This document shows, piece after piece, positions 18,483-27,354 of a DNA stretch of 61,936 bases. The DNA comes from Comamonadaceae bacterium PBBC1. GTDB taxonomy: Bacteria; Pseudomonadota; Gammaproteobacteria; Burkholderiales; Burkholderiaceae_C. Location: NCBI GenBank assembly GCA_002256145.1, contig NKIP01000022.1, positions 1 through 61,936 of the forward strand. The letters are read 5' to 3'. Within the stretch, counting starts at the first letter, position 1. The number at the start of each line of letters is the position of its first letter. Made by a program: the position numbers and the translations under genes. The notes under the pieces were generated by a model. The model saw nothing but the letters and a program-made list of their open reading frames with translations. It ran no database searches and was not told where the DNA came from.

Positions 18483-19982
18483 TCAAGGCCGGGTGCGGGT
18501 GTTGGGGCTGAGTTTTTTCCAGGGCAAGTCGCCCGGATCGGCCGCCATGGGGCCGGCCGCTTTGGCCACCAAGACGCGGCTGGCGATGGGGGTGAAGTCG
18601 GCCCGGAAATGGTTGGAGCTTTTGACCACCAGCAGCTTCATCTGTTCGGGGTGGATGCCCACGGCGCGGAACAGTTCGCGGTCGAGCATTTGCATCTTGC
18701 CGCTGGCCACGGCGATCAGCACGCCATCGATTTCGAGGCATGCGCAAGGGCCGATGTGGGCTTTCATGCCGGTCATCATCGGGCCTTTGAGTTCGCAATA
18801 ATCCGGCCCCAAAGCCCGCACCGTGAAACGCCCTTGCAAAGGCGGGTCACTCGCCTCACCGGTGAAGGTGGGCACGGCTTTGCCCAAAGCCAGTTGCAGG
18901 CTGGCCCCCACCCCAGCGGCATGGGCCATGCGGGCGGCTTCGGGGTCGTACAACAAACCCAGCGCCACCTGGCCAGGCCAGCGTTGGCCTGCGCCTTGTT
19001 GCAACAAAGCGTGCAACATGCCCGTGGTGTTGCTGTCACCGCCTGCGCCCGGGTTGTCCTGTGTGTCGGCCATGACCACGGGGGCGGCCGACACCTCGGC
19101 CGTGGCCAGGGCTTGGGTCACCGCCTCGCGGGCGGGCAGCACATCGGGACGCCACTGGCCGGGTTCGGCCACGCGTTCAAACAAGCGCTGCACCACCATG
19201 TCAGCCTGCGGCCCGTGGCCCCAAACCATGGGGCCGCACTCGGCAAAGTCAGACGCCGGAAAGCCCATGCAAAAACTGAGCATGCAACCGGTTTGAGACT
19301 CCAGCGCGATCATCTCGTCGTAGAGGTCTTTGGCCGGGGCCATCCAAGTGCTTTGGGCATTCAGTGGAATCAAGAATGGCAGGCGACGCGCTTGCATGGG
19401 GCGTTTGCCGCCTGCACGCAAATGCTCGCGCAGCAGCAAGGCAGCCCGCTCGCCGGTGTCGGCCATGTCGATGTGCGGGTAGGTGCGGTAGGCCACCAGA
19501 CCATCGGACAGTTGCAGCATGCGCTCGGTCACGTTGGCGTGCAGGTCCAGGCTGGCGACGATGGGCAGCTTGGGGCCGACCACCGAACGGATGCGGGCGA
19601 TCAGTTCGCCTTCGCTGTCGTCGGCGTTTTCGGCCACGGCTGCGCCGTGCAGATCGAGGTACACCCCGTCCAGGCCCTGCACCAAGGCGGAGCGGACGTC
19701 TTCGACAATGGCCGCGCAAATGCGCTCAAACGCGTCTTGGGTCACATACGACGAGGGCGTGGCCCCGGCCCAGGCCGAGGGCAGCAGTTGCCAGCCTTCG
19801 CGCTTGGCCGCGTCGATGAAGCCGCCCGCCGGGATGTTCACGCCCGTCATCTGGTCGATCAGGGCCTGCCCACGCACATAGGCCGGAAAGGCCTCGCCGC
19901 TTTGGAAGGCGGCCCAATCGGCCAGGCTGGGGGCAAAGGTGTTGGTCTCGTGCTGATAACCAGCGATCAGGATACGGGTCAT
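18483..19982 (-). CDS. M81-family (MlrC-like) metallopeptidase
   Basis: A 499-residue protein of the family named for MlrC, the enzyme completing microcystin degradation. The N-terminus MTRILIAGYQHETNTFAP carries a conserved His-Glu. DLHGAAVAEN, SLDLHANVTER and ADTQDNPGAGGDSNTTG are further conserved, probably zinc-binding, blocks. In proteobacteria these genes commonly accompany peptide-type ABC transporters and amidases, as here, pointing to breakdown of an imported modified peptide or cyclic amide. The gap to the upstream ABC gene is 21 bases. Actual substrate unknown; microcystin is not implied. Confidence 0.87.
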   Translation of the reverse strand: MTRILIAGYQHETNTFAPSLADWAAFQSGEAFPAYVRGQALIDQMTGVNIPAGGFIDAAKREGWQLLPSAWAGATPSSYVTQDAFERICAAIVEDVRSALVQGLDGVYLDLHGAAVAENADDSEGELIARIRSVVGPKLPIVASLDLHANVTERMLQLSDGLVAYRTYPHIDMADTGERAALLLREHLRAGGKRPMQARRLPFLIPLNAQSTWMAPAKDLYDEMIALESQTGCMLSFCMGFPASDFAECGPMVWGHGPQADMVVQRLFERVAEPGQWRPDVLPAREAVTQALATAEVSAAPVVMADTQDNPGAGGDSNTTGMLHALLQQGAGQRWPGQVALGLLYDPEAARMAHAAGVGASLQLALGKAVPTFTGEASDPPLQGRFTVRALGPDYCELKGPMMTGMKAHIGPCACLEIDGVLIAVASGKMQMLDRELFRAVGIHPEQMKLLVVKSSNHFRADFTPIASRVLVAKAAGPMAADPGDLPWKKLSPNTRTRP

Positions 19983-20003
19983 GGGCGCATTGGGTGTGAC
20001 AGA

Positions 20004-21629
20004 TCAGGCCGATTCGAGCGGCGGCAAAGCGGCCGGCGCAGCTTGGAGCAGGCGGCGCGTGTAGTCTTGTTGAGGGTTGGCGTAAAGCGCAGCGGTGGGG
20101 CCTTCTTCGACAATGAGGCCTTGGTGCATCACGATCACGCGGTCGCACAACTGGGCGGCCACACGCAGGTCGTGGGTGATGAAAAGCAAACCCAGACCCA
20201 GACGGCCCTGGATTTCGCGCAGCAAATTGAGGATCTGTGCCTGCACGCTTACATCGAGGGCACTCACCGCCTCGTCGGCCACCAGCACCTGGGGCCGACA
20301 AGCCAGTGCACGGGCAATGGCCAGGCGTTGCCGTTGACCGCCGCTGAATTGGCTGGGGTAGCGCTGCAGCGCTTCGACGGGCAGGCGCACTTGCGTCATC
20401 AACTCGGCCGCCAAAGCTTCGGCTTCGGCGCGTGACTGGCCAAAGTTCATGGCCCCTTCGACCATGGACTGGCCCACCGTGCGGCGCGGGTTGAGCGAGC
20501 GATTCGGGTCTTGGAAGACCACCTGCACCCGGTTGCGCAAAGGACGCAAGCGGCCCTCGGGCAAGGTGGCCACCTCGTCGTCGCCCCACAAGATGCGCCC
20601 CTCGGTCGGGTCGATCAGGCGGATCAGGCAACGGGCAAAGGTGGACTTGCCCGAACCGGACTCGCCCACAATGCCCACGGTCTCGCCCGCGTGCACCGCC
20701 ACATGCGCGTTTTGCAAGGCTGCATTGGCGCGGTTTCGACCCATCCAGTCGCGGCTGGCGTAGGTCTTGCCCACACCTTGGCCCGATAGCAATGCCGGGC
20801 CACTGAAGGCGGGTTTGGCGGCAGGCGGCGTCATGCCCGGCACGGCTGCGAGCAACTGGCGCGTGTACTCGGCCTTGGGGCGACGCAAGACCTGCTCACA
20901 AGGCCCACCTTCCACGGCTTCACCTTGGTTCATCACCAGCACATCGTTGGCAATTTCGGCCACCACACCCATGTCGTGGGTGATGAAGAGCACGGCACTG
21001 CCTTGCTCGCGCTGCAGGTCGGCAATCAAACGCAAAATTTCTTTTTGCGTGGTCACATCCAAGGCCGTGGTCGGCTCGTCGCAAATGATCAGGGCGGGCT
21101 TGAGCACCACGGCCATGGCGATCACGATGCGTTGACGCTGACCGCCGCTGAGCTGGTGCGGGTAGCTGCGCAGCATGCGCTCGGGGTCGGGCAGACGCAC
21201 CCTTTCAAAGATGCGCAAAATTTCGGCGCGACGCTGGTCGCGGGGCCAGTCAGTGTGGGTCGAGAGCAACTCGTCGACTTGGTCGCCGCAAGTCATGACG
21301 GGGTTGAGCGCGGTCATGGGCTCTTGGAACACCATGCCCATGCTGCGCCCACGCAAGGCCCGCAAACGCGTGGCCGAGGCACCGAGCAAGGACTCGCCTT
21401 GCAACAAAATCTCACCCTCGCTGGGGCGCAGCTCTTTGGCCAGCAAGCCCATCACGGTGGTGGCCATGACCGACTTGCCCGAGCCCGACTCGCCCACCAC
21501 ACACAAGGTCTGGCCAGGAAGGATGCTGAGCGACACCTGGTGCACCGCGTGCGCCCGGTCACCGCCCGCAGGCAAGGCCACCGAGAGTTGGCGGATGGTC
21601 AGGACAGGTTGAGCAGATACAGCGCTCAT
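20004..21629 (-). CDS. Peptide ABC transporter ATPase, two ATPase domains fused (DppD–DppF type)
   Basis: A 541-residue protein with two complete ATP-binding cassettes. The first has GESGSGKS (~46), LSGGQRQR and ICDEPTTALD; the second has GESGSGKS (~335), FSGGQRQR and VADEAVSALD. Separate DppD and DppF proteins are usual, and this fused form is a known variant (YejF/GsiA-like). The ATG at 21629 shares one base with the stop of the permease gene (TGATG). It powers import with the two permeases and the binding protein upstream. Confidence 0.92.
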   Translation of the reverse strand: MSAVSAQPVLTIRQLSVALPAGGDRAHAVHQVSLSILPGQTLCVVGESGSGKSVMATTVMGLLAKELRPSEGEILLQGESLLGASATRLRALRGRSMGMVFQEPMTALNPVMTCGDQVDELLSTHTDWPRDQRRAEILRIFERVRLPDPERMLRSYPHQLSGGQRQRIVIAMAVVLKPALIICDEPTTALDVTTQKEILRLIADLQREQGSAVLFITHDMGVVAEIANDVLVMNQGEAVEGGPCEQVLRRPKAEYTRQLLAAVPGMTPPAAKPAFSGPALLSGQGVGKTYASRDWMGRNRANAALQNAHVAVHAGETVGIVGESGSGKSTFARCLIRLIDPTEGRILWGDDEVATLPEGRLRPLRNRVQVVFQDPNRSLNPRRTVGQSMVEGAMNFGQSRAEAEALAAELMTQVRLPVEALQRYPSQFSGGQRQRLAIARALACRPQVLVADEAVSALDVSVQAQILNLLREIQGRLGLGLLFITHDLRVAAQLCDRVIVMHQGLIVEEGPTAALYANPQQDYTRRLLQAAPAALPPLESA

Positions 21630-22504
21630 CACGCTCCCCTTTTCGCAAACTTGGGATCGAGCACGTCGCGCAAACCATCTCCCAACAAATTCACGGCCAG
21701 CACCGTGGGCACCAAAAACAAAGCGGGGTACAGCACGTTGCCGGGGTACTGGCTGAACTGCACACGCCCCTCGGCCATGATGTTGCCCCATGTGGGGATG
21801 TCAGGCGGCAGGCCCAGGCCCAGAAAACTCAAAATCGCTTCGGTCAGCACTGCAGATGCGGCCACAAAGGTGCCCTGCACAATCAGCGGCGCCAAGGCAT
21901 TGGGCAAGATGTGCCGCCACAAAATCACGGGCGTGGGGGTGGCCAGCGCACGCGCCGCTTCCACAAAAGGCTCTTCACGCAAACTCAGCACCAAAGAGCG
22001 CACCAGGCGCGTCACACGCGGCACCTCGGGAATCGCGATGGCCACCACCACTGTGGCCACCTGCGCCCCCAGTGCGGCCACCAGCGCAATGGCCAGCAAG
22101 ATGGCGGGAATGGCCATCAGGCCGTCCATGAAGCGCATGAGCACCGCATCGACTTGCCGAAAGTAACCCGCCATCATGCCCAGAAAGCCGCCCAAAGCCA
22201 GCGCCAGCGCAGCGGTGAAACCGCCCACCAGCAAAGACACTTGGGCCCCATACACCACACGGCTGTACAGGTCGCGGCCAAAGCTGTCGGTGCCCAACCA
22301 GAAGGTGTGGGCCACCGTGCTGCCGTCGAGCAAGGTGAAGTCGCCCTTGAGCCCTGCGGGTTTGTTGATGAAGTTGGAGTCCATGGCGGACGGGTCCACC
22401 GTGCCCAGCCAAGGTGCCAGCAAGGACACCAGCACCATGAACCCGAGCACCACGGCACCAAACCGGATTGAGCCATTGGCCCACAAACGATGAGAGACTG
22501 ACAT
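21629..22504 (-). CDS. Peptide-type ABC transporter permease (DppC-like)
   Basis: A 291-residue inner-membrane permease. The first membrane segment is at about 15-35 (FGAVVLGFMVLVSLLAPWLG). The N-terminal OppC-type periplasmic stretch (HTFWLGTDSFGRDLYSRVVY) is diagnostic, and the EAA loop motif is seen as EAARALATPTPVILWRHILP. It forms the translocation pore with the DppB-like protein; start and stop overlap both neighbours by one base, so translation is tightly coupled. Confidence 0.92.
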   Translation of the reverse strand: MSVSHRLWANGSIRFGAVVLGFMVLVSLLAPWLGTVDPSAMDSNFINKPAGLKGDFTLLDGSTVAHTFWLGTDSFGRDLYSRVVYGAQVSLLVGGFTAALALALGGFLGMMAGYFRQVDAVLMRFMDGLMAIPAILLAIALVAALGAQVATVVVAIAIPEVPRVTRLVRSLVLSLREEPFVEAARALATPTPVILWRHILPNALAPLIVQGTFVAASAVLTEAILSFLGLGLPPDIPTWGNIMAEGRVQFSQYPGNVLYPALFLVPTVLAVNLLGDGLRDVLDPKFAKRGA

Positions 22505-23457
22505 CAGTAACGGATCCTCGGATCAAGAAAGAGGTAGCTCAAATCGACCATGAGGTTGATGAACACGTAGGCGCATGAAAACAGCAGGACCAGCCCCTGG
22601 ATCACCGGGAAGTCGCGGTTGAGCACCGCATCCACCGTGAGCATGCCCAGGCCCGGAATGGCGTACACCGTCTCGGTCACCACCACCCCGCCAATGAGCA
22701 AAGCCACGCCAATGCCAATCACGGTGACGATGGGCACCGCTGCATTGCTCAGGGCGTGACGCAGCAACACCACGCTTTCGGTCAACCCTTTGGCCCGAGC
22801 CGTGCGGATGTAGTCTTCGGTCAGGGCTTCGGACACGCTGGCCCGGGTCACCCGTGCAATCAGCGCCACATAAATCATGGCCAGCGTCATCCAGGGCAAG
22901 ATCAGCTGCCGCATCCAGTCCCACACCCCGACGCTGCGTGGCCCGAACAAGGCCTTGTAACCTTGCACCGGCAACCAGTCCAGGCGAATGGCAAACAGGT
23001 AAATCAGCAAGTAGCCGACCACAAACACCGGCACCGAAAACCCGGCCACCGAAAAACCGGACAGGATTTTGTCGAGCCAGCCGCCCATGCGCCAAGCTGC
23101 GATGGTGCCCAAGGGAATGGCCACCGCGATGGCCAGCACCAAGGTGCCAGCCGCCAAAGACAAGGTGGGCTCGATGCGCTGCGCAATCAGCTCGGTGACG
23201 GGCTTGCTCAGGTAATACGAATACCCCAGATCGCCCTGAAACACCCGCCCGATCCAGATGAAATACTGGGACAGGATCGAGCGATCCAGGCCCAGTTGTT
23301 CACGGATGCGGTTGATGTCTTCGTTGGTGGCGCTGTTGCCAGCAATGACCGCCGCCGGGTCACCGGGGGCCAACCTCAAGATGAGGAAGACCACCAACGA
23401 CACGACGAGCAGGACCGGCAGCACCGCCAGCAAGCGGCGCAGGACGAATTGAAACAT
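22504..23457 (-). CDS. Peptide-type ABC transporter permease (DppB-like)
   Basis: A 317-residue integral membrane protein with the OppB/DppB N-terminus (FVLRRLLAVLPVLLVVSLVV), the conserved LAPGDPAAVI segment, and the cytoplasmic coupling loop TARAKGLTESVVLLRHALSN. It lies 14 bases downstream of the binding protein gene and overlaps the DppC-like gene by one base. Specificity is set by the binding protein, not visible here. Confidence 0.92.
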   Translation of the reverse strand: MFQFVLRRLLAVLPVLLVVSLVVFLILRLAPGDPAAVIAGNSATNEDINRIREQLGLDRSILSQYFIWIGRVFQGDLGYSYYLSKPVTELIAQRIEPTLSLAAGTLVLAIAVAIPLGTIAAWRMGGWLDKILSGFSVAGFSVPVFVVGYLLIYLFAIRLDWLPVQGYKALFGPRSVGVWDWMRQLILPWMTLAMIYVALIARVTRASVSEALTEDYIRTARAKGLTESVVLLRHALSNAAVPIVTVIGIGVALLIGGVVVTETVYAIPGLGMLTVDAVLNRDFPVIQGLVLLFSCAYVFINLMVDLSYLFLDPRIRY

Positions 23458-23471
23458 CGCTCAGAACCTGA

Positions 23472-25055
23472 TCAGTTTTTCTTGATGTTCCACATGGCCG
23501 GGATGCCGGGCGTTTGCAAAATGCCACTCACATTGCTGCGAATCACTGTCGGCTGACGGTATTGGCCCAAAGGTGCGTGGGTGGCTGTTTCAAAGGCCAC
23601 GGCCTGAATCTGGCTGGCCAGTTTCTTTTTCTCTTCGGTGGAGCTTGCGCGGGCGAAGCTGGCCTTCAGGGTTTCCAAACGTGGCTCGTTTTGCCAGCCG
23701 AACCAACCGGTGTCACCCTTGGCGTTCAGCATGGCCATGGCCAGCGGGTTGGAGATGTCGCCCGCCGTCCAAGCGGTCAGGAAAGCGTTCCAGCCACCGG
23801 CTGCAGGCGCGTCTTTCTTGGCACGGCGTGCCAACAAGGAAGCCCAGTCCATTTGCTGGAAGTCCACCTTAAAACCTGCGGCTTCGAGTTGCTGCTTGGC
23901 CACCAACGGGATCTTGGCGATCGAGGCCAGATCGGTGGGGCGCATCAAGAGCACAGGGGTGTTGTCGTAACCCGCTTCTTTGAGCATTTCGCGGGCTTTG
24001 GCCGGGTTGGCAATGCCTGTGAAGTAACCGGTGTTTTCATCCGCATAGGTGGTGCCGCAAGGGAAAATGCTGCGGCACAGCTTGCCCAACTCGGGCACAC
24101 CAATCTGGGTGTTGATGTAGGCCTGCTGGCCCATCGCCACCATGGCGGCCTGACGGATTTTGGGGTTGTCAAACGGCTTGTGCAGGTGGTTAAAGCGCAT
24201 GATGAACTGCAAGCCCGCTGGCGAGAAGTCATCGACCTTCAAACCTTCGGTTTTCTTGAGGGTCTCGTACTGCTCGAAGCTGGGCTGTTCAATCATGTCC
24301 ACTTCACCCGCCTTGATGGCGTTGAACTGGGTTTGTGGATCGCGGATGATGACCCACTCCACACGGTCAAAGTTGACCGGACGGCCACCGGCCATGCCGC
24401 TGGGGGCTTCGGTGCGGGACTTGTATTTGGGATTGCGCGTGTACACCGCCAGAGCACCGGGCTTGAATTCGTCGGCCTTGAAGATGAAGGGGCCTGAGCC
24501 AATGTGCTCCTTGATTTGCTCAGCGCCGGGTGTGGCCGCAATGCGGGCGGGCATGATGAAGGGCACGTTGGACGAGGCCTTGCCCAAGGCGTCGATCACG
24601 ATGCCGCTGGGCTCCTTGAGGATCATGCGGAAGGTGCTGGCGTCGGGGGTTTCGTAGCGGTCGATGAAGGTATTCAAAATGCCGCCCATGGCATCACGGC
24701 TGGCCCAGCGCTTGAGCGAGGCCACCACGTCTTCGCTGGTGACCGGTTTGCCATCGTGGAACTCCAGACCGCTGCGCAGCTTGAAGGTCCAGGTCTTGCG
24801 GTCGGGCGAGTTGGTGTAGGTGTCCACCATCTGGGGCTTGATGTTGCCCTGAGCGTCTTCCGAGAACAGGGTGTCGTAAATCATGTAAGCGTGGTTGCGC
24901 GTCACATAGGCGGTGGTCCAGATGGGGTCCAACACGGCCAAGTTGGCGTGCGGCACAAAGCGGAACACTTTGTTGTCTTGAGCTTGGGCCACCACGGGGG
25001 CCAGCATGCTCAAACCCAACAAGCCGGTGGCGGCAAACAGAACACGTCTCTTCAT
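23472..25055 (-). CDS. ABC transporter substrate-binding protein, family 5 (peptide/opine/nickel type)
   Basis: A 527-residue exported binding protein. The signal peptide (MKRRVLFAATGLLGLSMLAP, cleavage after VVAQAQ) is followed by a mature start with LDPIWTTAYVTRNHAYMIYD. The family-5 hallmark segment WTFKLRSGLEFHDGKPVTSE is near residue 100. The ATG at 25055 has GGAG seven bases upstream; earlier codons of the frame lack a signal. It heads the transporter–M81 peptidase–amidase operon and diverges from a second amidase gene at 25212. Confidence 0.92.
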   Translation of the reverse strand: MKRRVLFAATGLLGLSMLAPVVAQAQDNKVFRFVPHANLAVLDPIWTTAYVTRNHAYMIYDTLFSEDAQGNIKPQMVDTYTNSPDRKTWTFKLRSGLEFHDGKPVTSEDVVASLKRWASRDAMGGILNTFIDRYETPDASTFRMILKEPSGIVIDALGKASSNVPFIMPARIAATPGAEQIKEHIGSGPFIFKADEFKPGALAVYTRNPKYKSRTEAPSGMAGGRPVNFDRVEWVIIRDPQTQFNAIKAGEVDMIEQPSFEQYETLKKTEGLKVDDFSPAGLQFIMRFNHLHKPFDNPKIRQAAMVAMGQQAYINTQIGVPELGKLCRSIFPCGTTYADENTGYFTGIANPAKAREMLKEAGYDNTPVLLMRPTDLASIAKIPLVAKQQLEAAGFKVDFQQMDWASLLARRAKKDAPAAGGWNAFLTAWTAGDISNPLAMAMLNAKGDTGWFGWQNEPRLETLKASFARASSTEEKKKLASQIQAVAFETATHAPLGQYRQPTVIRSNVSGILQTPGIPAMWNIKKN

Positions 25056-25157
25056 GGTCAGATCTCCAAATGGAACAGTTGAAATTTCATGATGACAGCT
25101 TTCAAAAAGATCGGGCGTCACCTTTGCGCAAATCGGGGTCGGGGTTTTTACCAGTGG

Positions 25158-25187
25158 TTGCAAGGCCCCTTGCCAAATTCATAATAC
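25158..25187 (+). promoter_or_regulatory. Candidate sigma-70 promoter of the second amidase gene
   Basis: TTGCAA (25158-25163) and TAATAC (25182-25187), spaced 18 bases, resemble -35 and -10 boxes; CATAAT with 16 spacing is an alternative. The implied start near 25194 gives a very short leader before the ATG at 25212. The divergent binding-protein promoter must share this 156-base gap. Confidence 0.4.
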
Positions 25188-25211
25188 AAGTTCAACCGAG
25201 AGATTTACCAC

Positions 25212-26642
25212 ATGGTCAACCCTGATACCTCTGCACTGAATTTGTCCCGCGCCCTTCACCTTAAGCAGGTGTCGTGCCAGGAAGTGATGCAGGCCACCCT
25301 CGATCGCATTGCACGACTCAATCCGCAGTCCAATGCCATCGTCAGCCTGCAAGAACCCGAACTTTTGATGGCACAAGCACGCGAGCGCGATGCCCAGTTG
25401 GCCCGGGGTGAATCCATGGGCTGGATGCACGGCATGCCCCAAGCCATCAAGGATTTGGCCAATGCACAAGGCCTGCGCACCACTTTGGGCAGCCCCCTCA
25501 TGAAGGACTTTGTGGCCAGCGAGGACGGGCTCATGGTCCAGCGCACCAAAGCGGCCGGTGCCATCGTCATCGGCAAAACCAACACCCCCGAATTTGGCCT
25601 GGGCTCTCACACCTTCAACGAAGTCTTTGGACCGACCCGCAACGCCTGGGACCCGAGCAAATCGGCCGGCGGCAGCAGCGGCGGTGCGGCTGTGGCACTG
25701 GCGCAACGCCTCCTGCCCGTGGCCGATGGCTCCGACTTCATGGGCAGCTTGCGCAACCCGGCGGGCTGGAACCATGTGTTTGGCCTGCGCCCCTCGCAAG
25801 GCCGCGTGCCCATGTCCCCCGCGCAAGACGTGTTCATTGCCCAACTGGCCACCGAAGGGCCCATGGCCCGCCATGTGGCCGATCTGGCCATGCTGCTGTC
25901 GGTGCAGGCCGGAGCGCACCCCTCCAGCCCCTTGAGTCTGAGCGATGACCCAGCTGTGTTTGCGGGCACGCTGGACATGGACCCCAAGGGCCAGCGCATC
26001 GGCTGGCTGGGCAACCTGCAAGGCTATTTGCCCATGGAAGAAGGCGTTCTGGATGTGTGCGAATCGGCGCTGAACAGCTTGTCGGGCATGGGCTGCACCG
26101 TGGACGAAGCGCGGCTGGGCATGCCACCTGAGCAAATTTGGCAAGCCTGGCTGGTGTGGCGTCAGGCTTTGGTGGGGCCACGCATTGCACCGTTCCTGAT
26201 CAACCCGGCCAACCGCACCCACATCAAACCAGAGGCCCTGTGGGAGCATGACCAATCGCTCAACCTGACCGGTGCTCAATTGATGTCTGCCAGCGCCAGC
26301 CGCACACGGTTTTACATGAACATGCTGGCCTTGTTTGAAAAATTCGACGTGCTGGCCATTCCTGTTGCCCAGGTTTGGCCTTTTGATGTGAGCCAGCGCT
26401 GGCCACAGAGCGTGGCGGGCCGAAGCATGGACACTTACCACCGCTGGATGGAGGTGGTGATTTACGCCACATTTGCAGGTCTGCCCTCGATCAGCGTGCC
26501 CGCAGGCTTTGGCGATAACGGCCTGCCCATGGGTCTGGCCCTGATTGGCAAACCACAAGGGGATTTGGCGCTGTTGAAACTGGCCCACGCCTATGAAATG
26601 GCCAACCAAGAGATGATCAACCGCCGCCCGCCTGGCGTTTGA
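25212..26642 (+). CDS. Amidase signature family hydrolase (second copy, divergent)
   Basis: A 476-residue amidase. Catalytic elements are the Lys in MPQAIKDLAN, GGSSGGAAVALA, and the nucleophile region DGSDFMGSLRNPAG, where the usual G-G-S-[IV]-R pattern reads MGSLR. It diverges from the transporter operon, so two distinct amidases flank the same import system and may act on different amides from one substrate. Similarity to the first copy is only at family level by eye. Upstream GAGAGATTTACCAC provides a weak Shine-Dalgarno. Confidence 0.87.
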   Translation: MVNPDTSALNLSRALHLKQVSCQEVMQATLDRIARLNPQSNAIVSLQEPELLMAQARERDAQLARGESMGWMHGMPQAIKDLANAQGLRTTLGSPLMKDFVASEDGLMVQRTKAAGAIVIGKTNTPEFGLGSHTFNEVFGPTRNAWDPSKSAGGSSGGAAVALAQRLLPVADGSDFMGSLRNPAGWNHVFGLRPSQGRVPMSPAQDVFIAQLATEGPMARHVADLAMLLSVQAGAHPSSPLSLSDDPAVFAGTLDMDPKGQRIGWLGNLQGYLPMEEGVLDVCESALNSLSGMGCTVDEARLGMPPEQIWQAWLVWRQALVGPRIAPFLINPANRTHIKPEALWEHDQSLNLTGAQLMSASASRTRFYMNMLALFEKFDVLAIPVAQVWPFDVSQRWPQSVAGRSMDTYHRWMEVVIYATFAGLPSISVPAGFGDNGLPMGLALIGKPQGDLALLKLAHAYEMANQEMINRRPPGV

Positions 26643-26683
26643 AGAAGGTCCCCAGGTTGGCGCTCGGACTCACCCCCGGGCTC

Positions 26684-26706
26684 ACCCCCGGGCTCCCGCC
26701 CGGGGT
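26684..26706 (+). terminator. GC-rich hairpin after the second amidase gene
   Basis: Two direct copies of CTCACCCCCGGG (26669-26692) are followed by CTCCCGCCCGGGG. ACCCCCGGGC pairs with GCCCGGGGT with one bulged C. There is no T-run, so it is a weak intrinsic terminator at best; it also lies between convergent genes. Confidence 0.4.
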
Positions 26707-26738
26707 GGCACCATCAGATCAACCCCGTCAAACGCCCC

Positions 26739-27173
26739 TCAGTTTTGTTGCCATGGCAGGCCGCGCAAGCGCCAGCCGCCCTTGAGGCCCCGGTGGGCCT
26801 GCTCGTCGGGATCGCCCTCAAAGCCTTCGAGGATGTTGTAGGCCAACAGGCCCAGCTCGGTGGCACGCTGGGCGGCGGCGATCGAACGCACACCGCTGCG
26901 GCACAGCAGCACCAGCTTTTTGCCGCCCGCACCCAAGGCCTGCACGCCTGCGTCAAAACCCGGGTTCATGGCCATGCCGGGCCACTGTTTCCAGGCCACG
27001 GCATGGGCCCCTGGCACAAAGCCCACCCAAGCGCGTTCCGCGTCGGTGCGCACATCCACCAGTTCGGCCTCGCCCGACTGCACCCAGGCCCAGGCCAACT
27101 GCGGCGAAATGTCGCCAGCATAGCCAGCGGCAGGTTGAACGTCTTGAGCAATAAAGGTAGATGGTTCGGTCAT
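26739..27173 (-). CDS. Rhodanese-like domain protein
   Basis: A 144-residue single rhodanese domain. The active-site loop is LLCRSGVRSI with the catalytic Cys, typical of sulfurtransferases or persulfide carriers; LVDVRTDAERAWVGFVPGA is the family's N-terminal motif. The start at 27173 follows another possible ATG at 27182. The gene diverges from icmF and has no obvious partner, so its physiological sulfur donor is unknown. Confidence 0.85.
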   Translation of the reverse strand: MTEPSTFIAQDVQPAAGYAGDISPQLAWAWVQSGEAELVDVRTDAERAWVGFVPGAHAVAWKQWPGMAMNPGFDAGVQALGAGGKKLVLLCRSGVRSIAAAQRATELGLLAYNILEGFEGDPDEQAHRGLKGGWRLRGLPWQQN

Positions 27174-27300
27174 GGTGGGCATGGGGTCTGTGCATGGGCC
27201 TCGGGCTGAGTCCCAGATTGGGCTGGAATCATAGCTTTTGGCCAAGCTGCCCCGGTGTCAGTGACAGGACAGGCTGCAGCGGATAAGATGCGGGTTTTGG

Positions 27301-27322
27301 TTGACGTTTACGTCAACGTCAA
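27301..27322. promoter_or_regulatory. Palindromic operator upstream of icmF (LiuR-like)
   Basis: TTGACGT (27301-27307), TT, then ACGTCAA (27310-27316) form a 7-base inverted repeat, and a second ACGTCAA at 27316-27322 repeats directly. ACGT-centred sites of this sort resemble those described for LiuR-type MerR regulators of branched-chain amino acid degradation. No such regulator gene is in the window. The site is 33 bases before the icmF start. Confidence 0.5.
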
Positions 27323-27354
27323 AGCCATTCAGATCGCCCGCCAACGGAGACCCC

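Noticed and set aside
17017..18798. 593-residue amidase with a long N-terminal extension
   Set aside because: The first ~120 residues are Arg/Pro-rich antisense-type sequence from the M81 gene region; an ATG with a Shine-Dalgarno exists at 18435.
18483..19982. Microcystin degradation by the MlrC-like gene
   Set aside because: No mlrA, mlrB or mlrD homologues are present; the M81 family is broad and usually accompanies peptide transporters.
18357..20435. 692-codon plus-strand frame opposite the amidase and M81 genes
   Set aside because: It spans antisense to three unrelated genes and has shadow-type composition, while the minus-strand genes have full family motifs.
25179..26609. 476-codon minus-strand frame opposite the second amidase
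   Set aside because: Same length as the amidase but shadow composition; the plus strand has the amidase triad.
26669..26692. Short direct repeats CTCACCCCCGGG as a possible CRISPR or VNTR
   Set aside because: Only two exact copies with no spacers; more likely part of a hairpin between convergent genes.
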